Part shown: in pieces, positions 38,089 through 49,700 of the stretch
How the letters are laid out: each line of letters begins with the position of its first letter
Position numbering within the stretch: position 1 is the stretch's first letter
NCBI GenBank assembly: GCA_024138015.1
Contig: JAMXBB010000008.1
Location: 3,155,382-3,219,381 of the forward strand
Direction: 5' to 3'
Length of the DNA stretch: 64,000 nucleotides
From: Lumnitzera littorea
Lineage: Eukaryota; Streptophyta; Magnoliopsida; Myrtales; Combretaceae
Translations under genes and position numbers: made by a program
Notes under the pieces: model-generated
Database searches by the model: none
What the model was told of the DNA's origin: nothing
Seen by the model: only the letters and a program-made list of their open reading frames with translations

Positions 38089-38758
38089 GATCGCTTACTC
38101 ATTGGAGCATCATCCAATTATTTTTAGGATCACTTGCTAAAAGGCGTATTATCCTATCTTTAGTTGGGTCACTTGTTCAGTGAAGCACCATCTAATCCTT
38201 TCAAAGATTGCCTACTCAAAAGGGCACTATCCTATCATTAATTAGATCACTTGCTCACTAGAGTGTCATCCAATCTTTTCTACGATTACTTGCTCAAAGA
38301 AATGTCATCCTATTCTTTGTTGGATCGCTTACTCAAAAAAGCGTTGTCCTATTTTTTGTTAGATTGCTTGTTCATTGGAACGCTATCCAATCCTTTTTAG
38401 GATCGCTTACTTAGTGGAGCACTATCCTATTCCTCGTAGGATCATTTACTCAAAAGAGTGCTGTCCTATCTTTAGTTGGATCAATTGCTTAATAGAAAAC
38501 CATCCAATCCTTTCTAGGATTGCTTACTCATAGAAGCGCTATCCTATCTAGTCCTTTATTAAGATCGCTTACTCAAAGAAGTGTTGTCCTATTCATAGTT
38601 AGGTCTCTTGCTTAGTAAGCGCTATCTAATCCTTTCTAAGATTGCTTGTGCAAATGAGCACTATCTTCTCTAATCCTTTCTATGAACGCTTGCTCAAAGG
38701 AATATTGTCCTATCCTTAGTTAGGTCACTTGCTCAGTAGAGTATCATCTTATTTTATC
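38089..38758 (+). repeat. Minisatellite, ~40-bp unit, ~17 copies, alternating types
   Basis: The unit reads roughly GATCGCTTACTCA, about seven variable bases, GC then CTATCC, then a T-rich end. It recurs every 39-41 bases. Adjacent units alternate between a 'CCAATC...TAGGAT' end and a 'CCTATC...GTTGGAT' end, giving an ~80-bp higher-order period. The array stops about 200 bases before the 3' LTR. Confidence 0.85.
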
Positions 38759-38959
38759 TTGTTTTCGAAAGATCTATCCTTTAAAGCAACAGATCCTTAA
38801 AGAGATCTATCTTCTTAAGGATATCCGACCGTTCAAGTTGAGAACCTATTTGTTTGACATTCAAAGTTCTTACCCTACCAATGCAAGCAAGGACTAAGCA
38901 AAAATGAGTATATCTTTTTTTTGGCCTTTATAACAAACTTCATTATAAAGAGAGACAAC

Positions 38960-40970
38960 TGCATACACTCCATTTTCACCACTATTTATTTTAATTTCAG
39001 TCTCTTTTTACTTTTGAGCCAAGTTTATAAAAAATAAAAAAAAAATGAAAAAATTGAATTGAAAAAAATAACTAAAAAATAAATAAACGAAAATGGAAAA
39101 AAAAAAATATAAGTGTCAACCAAAGTCAAGTCGAGTCACTTAGGGTCGTATTAGACAATAGAGATGTACGATCAATTTAACAAATTCTAAGTTGTTAAAA
39201 AATTGGGCTTTATTAAGAATATTTTTAGATCGGTCCAATATAAAGAGAATTTTTTATTGGGTTAAATAGACTTAAGAATTATTAAATGGGCTAACGTATA
39301 TTTTGGGCTAAATTGAAATGGATTGAATTAGGCATAAGAAAGAAAGCCCAAATAAATAAAGGTTTCTAAAAGCTGGATTGAATCTTTGATGAATCTAATA
39401 AATCAAATCAAGTATCATCATATCTATTGTATCTTGGATTTGTTAAGATTAAATCAATGATAAAAAATATCCAAAAAATCCAAATTTATGGTTTATAAAC
39501 AGTGGATAGTAGGTTGTAAAAAGGACGTTTTCACAATTATACATCCCACATGATCATACACACCCCTAATACACAAAAACACACACACGGTTAAAGACAC
39601 AAAGCTACATACACACACATCTAGATCCTAATCACTTACACACACATTTGGATCCTAATCACACATATATGCTTGCACTCTATTTCACACATACACTTAG
39701 TCCAGATTTGAACACATATACCATTCAGATTTTACGCATACATACGATTAGATTTTATATACGTACATGACCAAAATAAGCACATACGATCAATTCCATA
39801 CCTACGCACACAAACACTGTCTACAATTGGTTTATGATCAGTTCAACACTAACATCCAATCATGTACACAATCCGACGCATAGGTAATTAGGTACATTAT
39901 TTTAGTTAGTTAGTTATTTTTTTTTAATTAATAATTTTATTTTACTAACTTGTTTTTTTTTTAGTGCAAGTTTTTTTATATAAATTTTAATAATTGTCAT
40001 GCCGTTTTGCAATTTTTAGATAATTTATGATTTTTGATAAATTCTAGTTAAATTGCATTTATTAATAAAAAATTGTATTTTTTTGAAAACTTATATATAT
40101 TTTTTCTCTTAAATCCGTATCTTCGGAGAAGATACTTATCTAAGATATGTATCAAAAATTACATTTTTTAAAAAGTTGTATATCTTTTCTTTGATATTTG
40201 TATCTTCGAAGAAGATACGCATCTAAGATACGTATTTTAGTATATCTTACATTTAGGGTTTAAAAAAAATCAATTTTTGACACATAGATCTTTTAAAAAT
40301 ATATATATAAAAAATCTAAATCGAAGTTTTTAAAAAGATTTAGTTAGTTACAATTTTTTAAAATAGATTCGCAAAATTAGATCTTTTTAGGATTTTTTTT
40401 AAAAAATAATAATGTGATAACTACCATAAATCTGACTCAATTTCTTTTAAAAAAAAAATTTTGCCCACTAAATCATTTTTGAAAAAAAGAACTACATTAG
40501 TTTGATTCAACTAACCATAAAAAATAAGAAAAAAAAAACTTTTTTTTCTTGAAAATTCGTAATAAAAATCAGAAAAAATTCATTTTAATTACATTTTTAT
40601 ATATTTGTATATATCTTATCACTTTTAGAAAAATTATAAAAAATAAAACACATTAGCTTTTTTATCTTTACATAGTGACTTAATCTTAATAAGTTAGTCC
40701 CTAAATATAATTTTTTTTATTTAATTTTCTAAAAAAATTATTTTTTTAGAATATTTGCAAATTATTAGCTAAATTAGGGTTTTCCTACTTAGACACTCTA
40801 ATTTTACTTGTTATTAGTGTAACAGATTGACGACTCCGATTTTTCTAAATATTTTTTTAAAAATATTCTTTAAAGAAAAATGTTTCTTTAATTTAATATT
40901 GAGTATTTTATATTAAGCGAGCTAGACTTATTATAAAATAAGTTAAGAAAAACTGAAATAGGATTTGACA
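38960..40970 (+). repeat. 3' LTR of the Tat-type element
   Basis: Starts TGCATACACTCC and ends GGATTTGACA; direct repeat of 30830-32850. Relative to the 5' LTR it has about 50 extra bases near 39630-39680, where ATCCTAATCAC is duplicated, and one palindromic module fewer. Confidence 0.85.
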
Positions 40971-41078
40971 ACGTATTATAATCTTTCCCCTTAAACACTC
41001 ATCATCCTTATCATGAGACCTAAAATTGGGCCTAAATCTTTTTCCTTTTGATCATTCTCACACTAAAAGTAGGGGGTT

Positions 41079-41091
41079 GGCTCTGATGCCA
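41079..41091 (-). promoter_or_regulatory. TRIM primer-binding site
   Basis: On the minus strand TGGCATCAGAGCC, one mismatch from the canonical plant site TGGTATCAGAGCC complementary to initiator Met tRNA. It directly follows the LTR end. Confidence 0.75.
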
Positions 41092-41273
41092 TTTCTAATG
41101 CCCATGCCAAAAGTAGTTAATGATCAAGCCAACAAATACTAATTAGCTCAACCCTACTGATTAGCTTAAAAGTTTCAAAGTAGTAGTTATATGTTATTCA
41201 CTACTTAGCTTATATTCCACTACTAAACATCTCCTACAACCCATGTGGGACTCCATTTCCATAGGATATTACA
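41092..41273 (-). repeat. 5' LTR of the TRIM
   Basis: 182 bp ending next to a primer-binding site. It aligns over its length with 30659-30828 plus 40977-40981. LTRs this short are characteristic of TRIMs. Confidence 0.7.
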
Positions 41274-43869
41274 ATTCTTGCATCTGCAATTGCTATACTT
41301 CTATATTATCGTCTACATTATTCTCTACTTCATGCTTCATTTCACCCTCCTCGTCTTTGCTTTTGACATCTATAGTATCAATAACTTTATCAATTTCACA
41401 TCTACAAAAACCTATTCTAGAATAGCTACTAAAGACTATTGCTTATCCATCTTACTCAATGTTTTTAACTTTACCAATTTCCTTCTAAAAGTATTCATTT
41501 ATGACCTAACAACCTTAACTTCATTCGAGGTCATAAGCCTCAATAAGAAACTTTTACCACCATTAATGTGAGAATAGACATCAACGTAATCATGCTAAGC
41601 CACTTTTCCTATTATATGCACATGGATGCCTAAACAATATGTTAAATACAATAGTAGGCACCACATTAGATAATCTTATTAAAATATTTGTTAAGAATCA
41701 CAATTGGTACTCTTACATGCTTAGTGATATAAACATATAACTGTAGTGAGTTGTAGTTGGTAACTTTAGCTTCTCTACCATAGCTTTAGTTGTAATGTTA
41801 ACATAGCTCTAGTGATCAACTATGATAGCACAAACTATGTTGTTAAAATAGCACTCGATATTAAAGGAATTTTTTGCATACTTACCTTTGATAAATGAGT
41901 TAGCCACTAAACTAAACCATATCACCTACACCTTAACAAACTACTACCTTTCTTTCAATCCTTGAATTCATGCTTCATATCCACATTATTTCCATGCTTA
42001 CTAATTTAAAAAATTTAAACCAAATCAAAGTGAAGAGCAATTTACCAACCACATTAAAACCCCATCAAGTTGCCAATAAACATAAAGTTGGTTCACAAAT
42101 CACAAACCAATGCACAAGAAAAGTTGGTGAACACACCTAAGAGCCCCCTAACCACAAAAACGGCATGCCTCCAAATGCTATCACTTTACCATACACTTGT
42201 GTCAAGTTTGAATTTTGAAAATTTTAGCCTTTTAATCCCTTAGTTTATAAAAGGTCCCCATTTAATATAAATTACTCTATAAAGGAACTAAAAAGAAAAG
42301 ATCCTTTTTTTTTTAAGGAGTTGCCACTAACAGAGTTCCAAAAAAAAAAAAAAGAAAAACCTAAAATTGGTTAGGTTGTCCAATTTTTAGTTTTCAAAAG
42401 AACACTAATTTTTGGAAATCAAAGTTTCTGGACTTTAGGATGGTTTTTTAAAACCAAAAAGTTGTTACCAAACAAAATTTTCTTGAAAAATAAGAAGTGT
42501 GGTAATTTCCAAGATAATCATTGACAGGAAAAAAGAAATATCTTTTTTTTTTTAATTTCTATAAAAAGAAACTCTTAAGTTCAAAAGAAAAATGAAGAAA
42601 AAAAAAATTCTTTTACTCATTCTTTGGGATCAAGCCACGTATAGTTCTTTTTTCTAATTCTTTAAAAAATTATTTTACTTTATATGATTAAATTTGATTT
42701 TTCTTTCTTTTTAAATAAAGGAAAAAAAATTAAGGTACTTAAGAAAGGATGCTAAGGAAGAAAAAAATAAACTGATTAATATTATTTTTTATTAAAAACA
42801 CTTAACTTAAGGACATTCTTCAAGAAAATCCTCTTTTTTTCAGTGGAATTGTTCTTGTTTATTAATGAATAAGTTAAAAAATAAGAAGGGAAATGTACTG
42901 ACCTGGACTTGCGTGCACTACTCAGGAGCATCAGATCGGGTGGGTTCATGAGCGCCAAACCGGGTCACGGTGAAGAGGATGGAGGACGAAGCTTCCCTGA
43001 ACTTCAATGGTGTTTGTCAAACTTAATGGACAAGTCATAACTCGCCTAAACTTCCACTATCGAAGAATTAACACGCTTTGGATTTGTTTAGCGATGACGG
43101 TGGAAAAATTAAAGTTTCTGCGGAAGTTCGAGAGATGGCAGTGAGTTTTTGGGATGGTGTTATATGGTGATCGCATGGCTTCGGATGTTTAGGGATGGGT
43201 TAGCGAAGGTGAATCGATAATTGGGTGTTCTTGAATGACTGTCCTCGAGCTCATGGAAGCGAGTTCGATTTATAATTGAAGTGGAGAGATGGAGATAAGT
43301 TTGGAATGAAGGAAGACAACTTCGCCAGATTCGATGGTGTTTTTGAATGACTGTCCTCGTTCGTTGATTATCAACTTGATCCGTGTTAATATATAAGGAC
43401 GGGTTAAGCTTTAAGAGATAAATTCGTCGGAGTTCAACAACAATTCGCGTCAAATTCAAAATCAATGGTTTAAATTTAATAATATCGGTGGGAATTAATT
43501 TACAACATCGATTTTCATTGATATGGATCGCAAACAGTCAAAAAAAAAAAAAAAAGAAGAAAGAAAAAAAAGGGATGGAGGAGATATCGTTGTTGCAGCC
43601 ATTGCTTTATTTCCGGTCGAGTTGTCTAACTTGCAGACATGGAGAAGAAGATCATATACAGGTCATGTCACTTGCAGTTGCAGCCATTTGTTGAATTCTC
43701 TCTTAATAAATTTCAATTATAACAAAAAGGATTAAAGTAGATCTAACAAGTATAATAAGTGTGCAGAGCAATTTAGAGTAAAACCTGCTTGAGAAAGAAA
43801 ACGAAGACTGTGAACTGCTTGGTTAGAATGTTTGACGGAACCATAATCAATGAGTTCAGGATGTTAATT
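41274..43869. other. Spacer with a less A+T-rich patch
   Basis: 41274-42880 is A+T-rich; the frames at 41243-41425 and 41245-41571 overlap the TRIM end and lack motifs. About 42900-43470 and 43565-43690 are visibly richer in G and C than their surroundings. The minus-strand frame at 43160-43465 (101 residues) is Arg/Thr/Ser-rich and not recognised. A 15-base repeat GAATGACTGTCCTCG occurs twice (near 43233 and 43345). Confidence 0.45.
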
Positions 43870-45600
43870 GGAAGTAGTCGTGAGTAGATGTTTGAAGCTT
43901 AACATTCTTGACCAGTTCAGATTAATTTAAGTTGGAAAATTATTTAAGAAGACCCAACTCCACATTTACTGAGTGTATTAAAGGAAATACGGTCAATTGC
44001 ATTCCATTTGAGTTAGATGAAGCTCATAGGGATTTTAAGGAGGATTTATCTTAGTATTTTTCCTAAGAATATTTTACTCTCAGATTTAAAGGTATGTATA
44101 GAGAAATTATTTAAGGTTTAATTAGCAAGTTCTTGGAGTTCTTAATAAATATTTTAAGAAGCAGTAATCGTAGTACATAAAGTTTGAAGTTCAAAATAGA
44201 CAATTGTCATTTTGCTGTTTAGTCAATCCAGATAAGATTATTTTAGGAAAAGAGTTTGAATGACAAGTTCGGATAAGATAAGAGCTGAGATTATGAAAAT
44301 GGGATAATGACAAATATTTAAAATTGAGCTGAATGGCAGATTTTTTTTTTTTTTTTTAAAAAGATTATTTTCGAAATTGGATTGGATAAAGGAGGTTATT
44401 TTTCAGGAGATTTGAGCTGCAAATTTTTAGGGACAAGGCTTTATGTTTTTGAATTTCAATGGAATAGATTTTTCAAAATAAATCTTATATATTCTAAAAT
44501 CCAAAGAATTCTGTATAAGGACATGGGTAGTTTCATAGAAGATATACTCAAAAATATTTGGGTTTGGATTAATGTATACATTCCAAATAAAACACGGGAG
44601 TTTTCTTATTAGTGGATATTAAGATAAAACAGGGTAAACGCTATATTTTTTTCTTGAGCAGATTATTTGCTACAGGATATGATATATTCAAGCTTTATCC
44701 GAATCAACATATTTTCGATTTTCAAATTTGAAATTTAGCCGATTTTTGAAGCTTCTGGATCTGATAAATCAAGCAATAACAGTCAAAGGGTGATCAAGCT
44801 TTGCGAGATAATATCAGAGGATAACAGCAACTTATCCAAAATCAAACATTCAAAAAACTCTTACTTTCTTGGGATTTTTCTTTCGAGAAAAAAAAAAAGA
44901 AGAAGATAAGTTTGAGGAAGATTTTTCAAGAAAATCAAAGAAATTGGCCGTTTTCTAACTGTTATTCTAAAGGACGTCTCAATATATTTTCAAGAGTAGA
45001 ATACTTCGCTGTCTTTTGTATACAAAATGTAATATGTCAGAAACTCTCTTAGAAACTTAGTTAATGACCATGCTAAATAGAGTTTACACTCTATTGTTTT
45101 TGTATTTGTGCAAATGTTTTATAGAGACTTCTTCTATTGTATTATCTCATCTTTATGTAATCTTTATTGATAAATTGTAATTAAGTTAGTATGAGGTTTA
45201 AGGAGTTATCTATAAACCTATATTTAGTTTAAGGAGAAGTTAGTGAGACAGGGCAAAGAGTAATTGATACCCTTATAACCTCAATATTTTTATTTTTTAT
45301 TATTGAAGAAGAATTGGACTAATAGAATGATATCGATGATGAAGACTGGATCTCCAATAGTGAAACTAGAAGATAGCGATAGATATAACACCAAAACTCT
45401 TTAAATCATCTACTTCATTCTTTCTTCCCTATCTCTATTTATTTCTTACACTTTATTATTTATGTCTACTATTGAAAGTAGTAGGTATAAGGTCGAAACT
45501 CTTTAAATCATCTGCTTCATTCTTTCTTCCTTATCTCTATTTATTTCTTGCACTTTATTATTTGTGTTACTCTTTTTATACCTAAAAGTTAACAATCTAT
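43870..45600 (+). repeat. Second SIRE-like LTR (solo or truncated)
   Basis: Resembles the LTR at 10978-12374 in order: 'aagacc(c/t)aactcca' then 'gagtgtatta' (about 43953-43980 versus 11290-11318), a long A+T-rich middle, and near the end 'aatagtgaaactagaaga' (about 45356) versus 'aacagtaaagctagaaga', followed by 'ctctttaaatc' and 'tattctccttcc'-like text. Neither terminus nor a coding interior was found. The frame at 44382-44612 lies inside it. Confidence 0.55.
45392..45568 (+). repeat. 72-bp direct duplication inside the LTR
   Basis: Copies at about 45393-45463 and 45498-45568 differ at only a few positions. Both contain 'actctttaaatcatct', 'cattctttcttcc' and 'cactttattattt'. The copies are much closer to each other than the two LTRs are, so this duplication is younger. 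Confidence 0.8.
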
Positions 45601-45811
45601 TAAACTACTACTCACGCGGAAATAAATTAAGCCAAGGATCAAGCCTTAGTTCTTCATATTGCTAATTCAAGCCACTCGCCACTGGCTAGTAAGCCCATAC
45701 CTTACATTTTATGCAACTGAAATATCTATAAGGCTTTAAGAAGCCAAAGTAAAAAATGAATTTTCTTATTTTTTTTAAATAAAATAAAAATAATAGACCT
45801 AAATACACATG

Positions 45812-46201
45812 TAAGGTTGATTTTGTTTTTCAAGTCGAACTCGAGCTGATCGAGTTACTCAAGTAGCTTTTCAAGTCAAACTCGAGTACTTAAGTAGCTT
45901 GAGCTTTATGATACTAGGGTCGATAAGCTAAAGAGTCTAATCAAACTTAAGTTTAGTTGAAATGTCAATCGAATTCGAGTTGATTTTAAATATTATTATT
46001 ATTTTAATTAAATTTATAATGTCTTTAAAGATTATCGAACCTAAACAAGTTTAATCGAGTTGAATTCGAATTCATCAAGTTTTATTTTGAGTTGAGCTTA
46101 AGTTTTATAAAACTCGATTGAGTTCAAGTTTCGAGTTTTTATATTTGAGTCGAATTCAAGATTAGCACTGTATCGTTCGACTTGACCAGTTTGTAACCCT
46201 A
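45812..46201. mobile_element. hAT-like MITE (~390 bp)
   Basis: The left end TAAGGTTGATTTTG, followed by TCAAGTCGAAC, mirrors the right end, which reads inward TAGGGTTACAAAC then TCAAGTCGAAC. The interior is dense in CTCGAGTT/GAATTCGA-like motifs. No 8-bp target duplication was seen. No coding capacity. Confidence 0.5.
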
Positions 46202-46650
46202 CCTAATATTATTGATCTCACTTCTGAGTATTGAAATACTCTCCTAATATTTGATACATATCATAAATGGTCTCGGGGAATAACAACAAATTAGATGAAG
46301 AATTATACGTAAAGCAATTCATATCACCATCCAATTATATGAATTGTTGAATTTACTAAAAGTTAAATCTTATATAACTCCAAATTGAAATGGTTAAAAG
46401 AAACAATTTATTAGTTGTTTCTTATTTGAATGTTCCAACATGTTTTATACCGAGACTATTGAAGCTGAAGGAAATAAATAAAGTTGAAAATAAAAAACAT
46501 AACAACAATACTTAAGTCTTTATCAGAGAAGTAGTTTCCACTTAAAATAAATAAATAAATAACATAAGCATGTACAACAAAGAGCTTTGCTTTTTCTCTT
46601 TCTTTCTTTCTTTTTTTTTTTTTTTATACGAAGACCCCTCTTCTTGTATA
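46202..46650. other. Spacer ending in a C/T and T tract
   Basis: A+T-rich; ends in repeated TTTC units and a T-run (about 46597-46626). The frame 46570-46752 spans the end of the copia element and is not a gene. Confidence 0.5.
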
Positions 46651-46739
46651 CTCCCCCCTCAAGATGGCAAGTATATGTTTAATACTCCCATCTTGCCTAA
46701 AAGAAATTTAAATTGTACTTCACAAAGCCCTTTTGTAAA

Positions 46740-49700
46740 AAATGTCAGCTAGTTGCATCTTGCTTTGAACATATATGGGTAAAACTAATCCTTCAAAAAC
46801 TTTATCTCATATGAAATGTAAATCCAATTCCAAGTGCTTTGTCCATTTGTGAAAAACCGGATTGCGAGCAACATGTATTGCAAATTGGTTGTCATTGAAC
46901 AATTAAATTGGAAATTGCATATCAATCTTAAACTCCTTAAGTAAAGTCATCGGCCATGATTTCACTTACCATAGAAGCCATAGCCTTATATTCTAACTCC
47001 ATTGAGCTTTAAGATGCAACTAACTATTTTTTAGACTTCCAGCTCAAAAGAGATTTGCCAAGACACAAGCAAAAATCAGTTGTAGAGTACCTCGTATCGG
47101 GATAACCGCCCCAATCACTATCAGTGTATGCTCTTACATCCAAGTCAAATTTACATGAGAAGAATAAACCTTATCTTGGTTGCTATTTGATATACCATAG
47201 CAGACACTGCAAAGCTTGTTGGTGTATTAGCTTGGGTGAATCCATGAATTGACTAAGAATGTGAATCGAATATACAATATTAGGTCTCGTGATCGAGAGA
47301 TATAACAACTTGCTAACAATCTTCCTATAAGAAGTAGAATCAATAGTTGTCGTGGCATCTTCTTAAGTGAGTTTATGATTGGGTACAATTGGTGTAGCAG
47401 CCAATTTCATGCCAAGATATCTTGTTTCTAACAAAAGATCAACTGAAAATCTTCTCTAATTCAACACCAAAACTTCATCTGATCTTGCTAACTCTAAACC
47501 AATGAAATATTACAACACTCCTAAATCTTTAACTTTGAATTATGTGTTCAAAAACTGCTTAAACTCTTCAATTAATTCCACTATTTTACTTGCAATTGCT
47601 AAATCATCAACATACACAAGAATAGTAACAAAATCATCACCAACCCCTTTGGTAAAAAGTGCATAATCACTATATGACTATTTAAAACCATGAGCTAACA
47701 AAGAAGCCATTAGTTTCACGTTCCACTAACGTAAAGCTTGTTTCAACCCATACAATGACTTATTTAGCTTACAAACTAAGTGAGTATCACAACCACACTC
47801 CCCTTCAACCTCCAAACAAAGAGGAATATCCATAAAAACCTCTTCGTCTAAATTATCAAATTAAAAAAGTATTATGAACATCCATTTGGTGGATATGCCA
47901 ATGAAAAATTGCACCAAAAGAGAAAAATAACCTTACGGTAGTATGTTTGATTACTAGACTAAAAGTTTCATTGTAATCAAAACCTTCCTTTTAGCTATAT
48001 CCCTTCACAACAAGAATTGCTTTAAACTGATCAACACTACCATCTACTTTGGTCTTTAATTTGTAAACCTATTTATAACCAACTGTATGTTTACCCGTAG
48101 GCAAAGGAACAATAGTCCAAGTATTGTTATTATTCAAAGCATCTAACTCTTCATTCATAGTTTCCTCCATGTTTCAAATTTTACTGCTTATTCATAACAC
48201 AATGGCTCAAAGTGTTTAGAGAGTTAGATAGAAAAAGAACAAAAAGAAAGGGATAAGGAATCATAAGACAAAACATGTTAAATAGGATGTGAAGTGGACA
48301 AAACAGAACCGTGATCACAAGAGGAACTAGTAGCCAAGGCATGATGATAATCTGCCAAATAAGAAGGAATATGTCGAGCCCTAGTACTATGATGCAAAGG
48401 CACAATATTTTCACTAACAGTTTTGGCCTCAAACTTGGCATTAGAATTAAAGAAAAAAGTATCGATAGATATATCAGATGAGTGTGTATCAGAATGTAAC
48501 TATGGATAATGTGTGTTAAATAATGAATTTGTATCAGAATGTAATGTTAGATTATGTGCATCAGAGAATAAATGTGTAGAAGCTGATGGACAATATTGAT
48601 TAGCAATTGAAGAATCATACACTATGAACAAGTGATCCAAATATGAAGAAGAAAATATAGAATCGGTAGAATTTGATGCAAATTAGGAGAAGTCATAGCA
48701 TTTCTAACAAGAAGAATATTTGAATGGAAAGCATCTTCTATAAACTTAACATCACGAGAGGCAATGTATTTCTTGTCTAACAAATCAAATAACTTGTATC
48801 CTTTTATACCAATAGGATATCCAACAAAAACACAAGGGTATGAAAGAGGATCAAACTTTGTATAAGCACGATGAAGAGTAAAAGAAAAATAAAGGGAACC
48901 AAAAACTTCAGAATGAGAATAAGAAGGTGTTTTCTGGAATAATATGTAGTAGGGTATGTTTCCCTTAAGAACTAATGCTGGTGAATGATTGACTAAATAT
49001 GTAGCAGTAAGAATTGCATCCCCTTTAAATTATAAAGGCAAAGACGATTGGAAGAGCAAAGCTCTTACAATATTACGAAGATGTTGGTGTTTCTGCTCAA
49101 CTATACCATTTTGTTACAAAGTTTCTACACAAGTGAGTTGATGAATAATGCTATGTGATGCATAAAAGTCTTATAGCAAAAACTCAAGCCCATTATCAGT
49201 CTTAAGAACTTTGATTTTGTGACCAAACTAAGTTAAAACACACTGATAAAACTTGAGTATGATAAACGAAACTTCACTTTTAGCTTTCATAAGGTATACC
49301 CAAGTGACTCTAATGAAATCATCCACCAGAGTAAGGAAATATTTGTATCCTTCAAGTGTAAAAGTGGCATAAGGCCCTTAAACATGAGCGTGAGTAAGAT
49401 CACTAGCATAAGAAGTGTCTTTTATATGTGAATGAAAAGGACTACGATGTTGTTTTGTCAAAGGATAGACTAAACACTCAAATTTATTACAAGTAATAAA
49501 CTTGTCAACTTGATTTATCCACTTCATCTTATTAAAGGAAAGATGTCTAAGCCCATAATGCCAAATCTCAAAAGAACATGGTAGCTTATTCAATATATTT
49601 GTGCTTGAAAAAGTGTTGTTAGGCTTACAAGAATTGACTGGATTACAAGAAGTAACTAAAAAAGTAATAATAGAATGCTCTAAGAGATATAACCCCTCTT

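Larger units (their letters stand above)
30829..40971 (+). mobile_element. Ty3-gypsy Tat/Ogre-type retrotransposon with gag only
   Basis: Two direct repeats of ~2.0 kb (30830-32850 and 38960-40970) flank a 6.1-kb interior. A tRNA-Arg-type primer-binding site directly follows the first repeat. The interior holds a degenerate Tat-type gag (34380-36250), non-coding DNA and a minisatellite close to the 3' LTR. No protease, RT, RNase H or integrase motif was found. CGTAT occurs on both sides (30824-30828 and 40972-40976), and joining the flanks there restores a TRIM LTR, so both edges are fixed to within a base or two. The total is about 10.1 kb. It would have depended on enzymes from a relative. 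Confidence 0.85.
30659..41273 (-). mobile_element. TRIM (miniature LTR element), split by a 10-kb insertion
   Basis: Minus-strand order: 5' LTR 41273-41092 (starts TGTAATATCC), primer-binding site 41091-41079 (TGGCATCAGAGCC, initiator Met tRNA type), ~97-bp interior, polypurine tract 40996-40982 (GTTTAAGGGGAAAGA), then the 3' LTR. The 3' LTR begins at 40981 (TTATAATACG), is interrupted after ten bases by the Tat element, and resumes at 30828 to end ...CCAACA at 30659. Joined, the 3' LTR is ~175 bp against 182 bp for the 5' LTR. The two share 'aagcca' and 'aattag' blocks and 'cccatgtgggac'/'ccatgtggac'. Without the insertion the element would be about 450 bp and non-coding, which fits TRIM definition. 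The flanks show no clear target duplication. Confidence 0.75.

Noticed and set aside
38089..38758. Regularly spaced repeats suggesting a CRISPR-like array.
   Set aside because: Units are contiguous and degenerate without unique spacers, and the setting is a plant retrotransposon.
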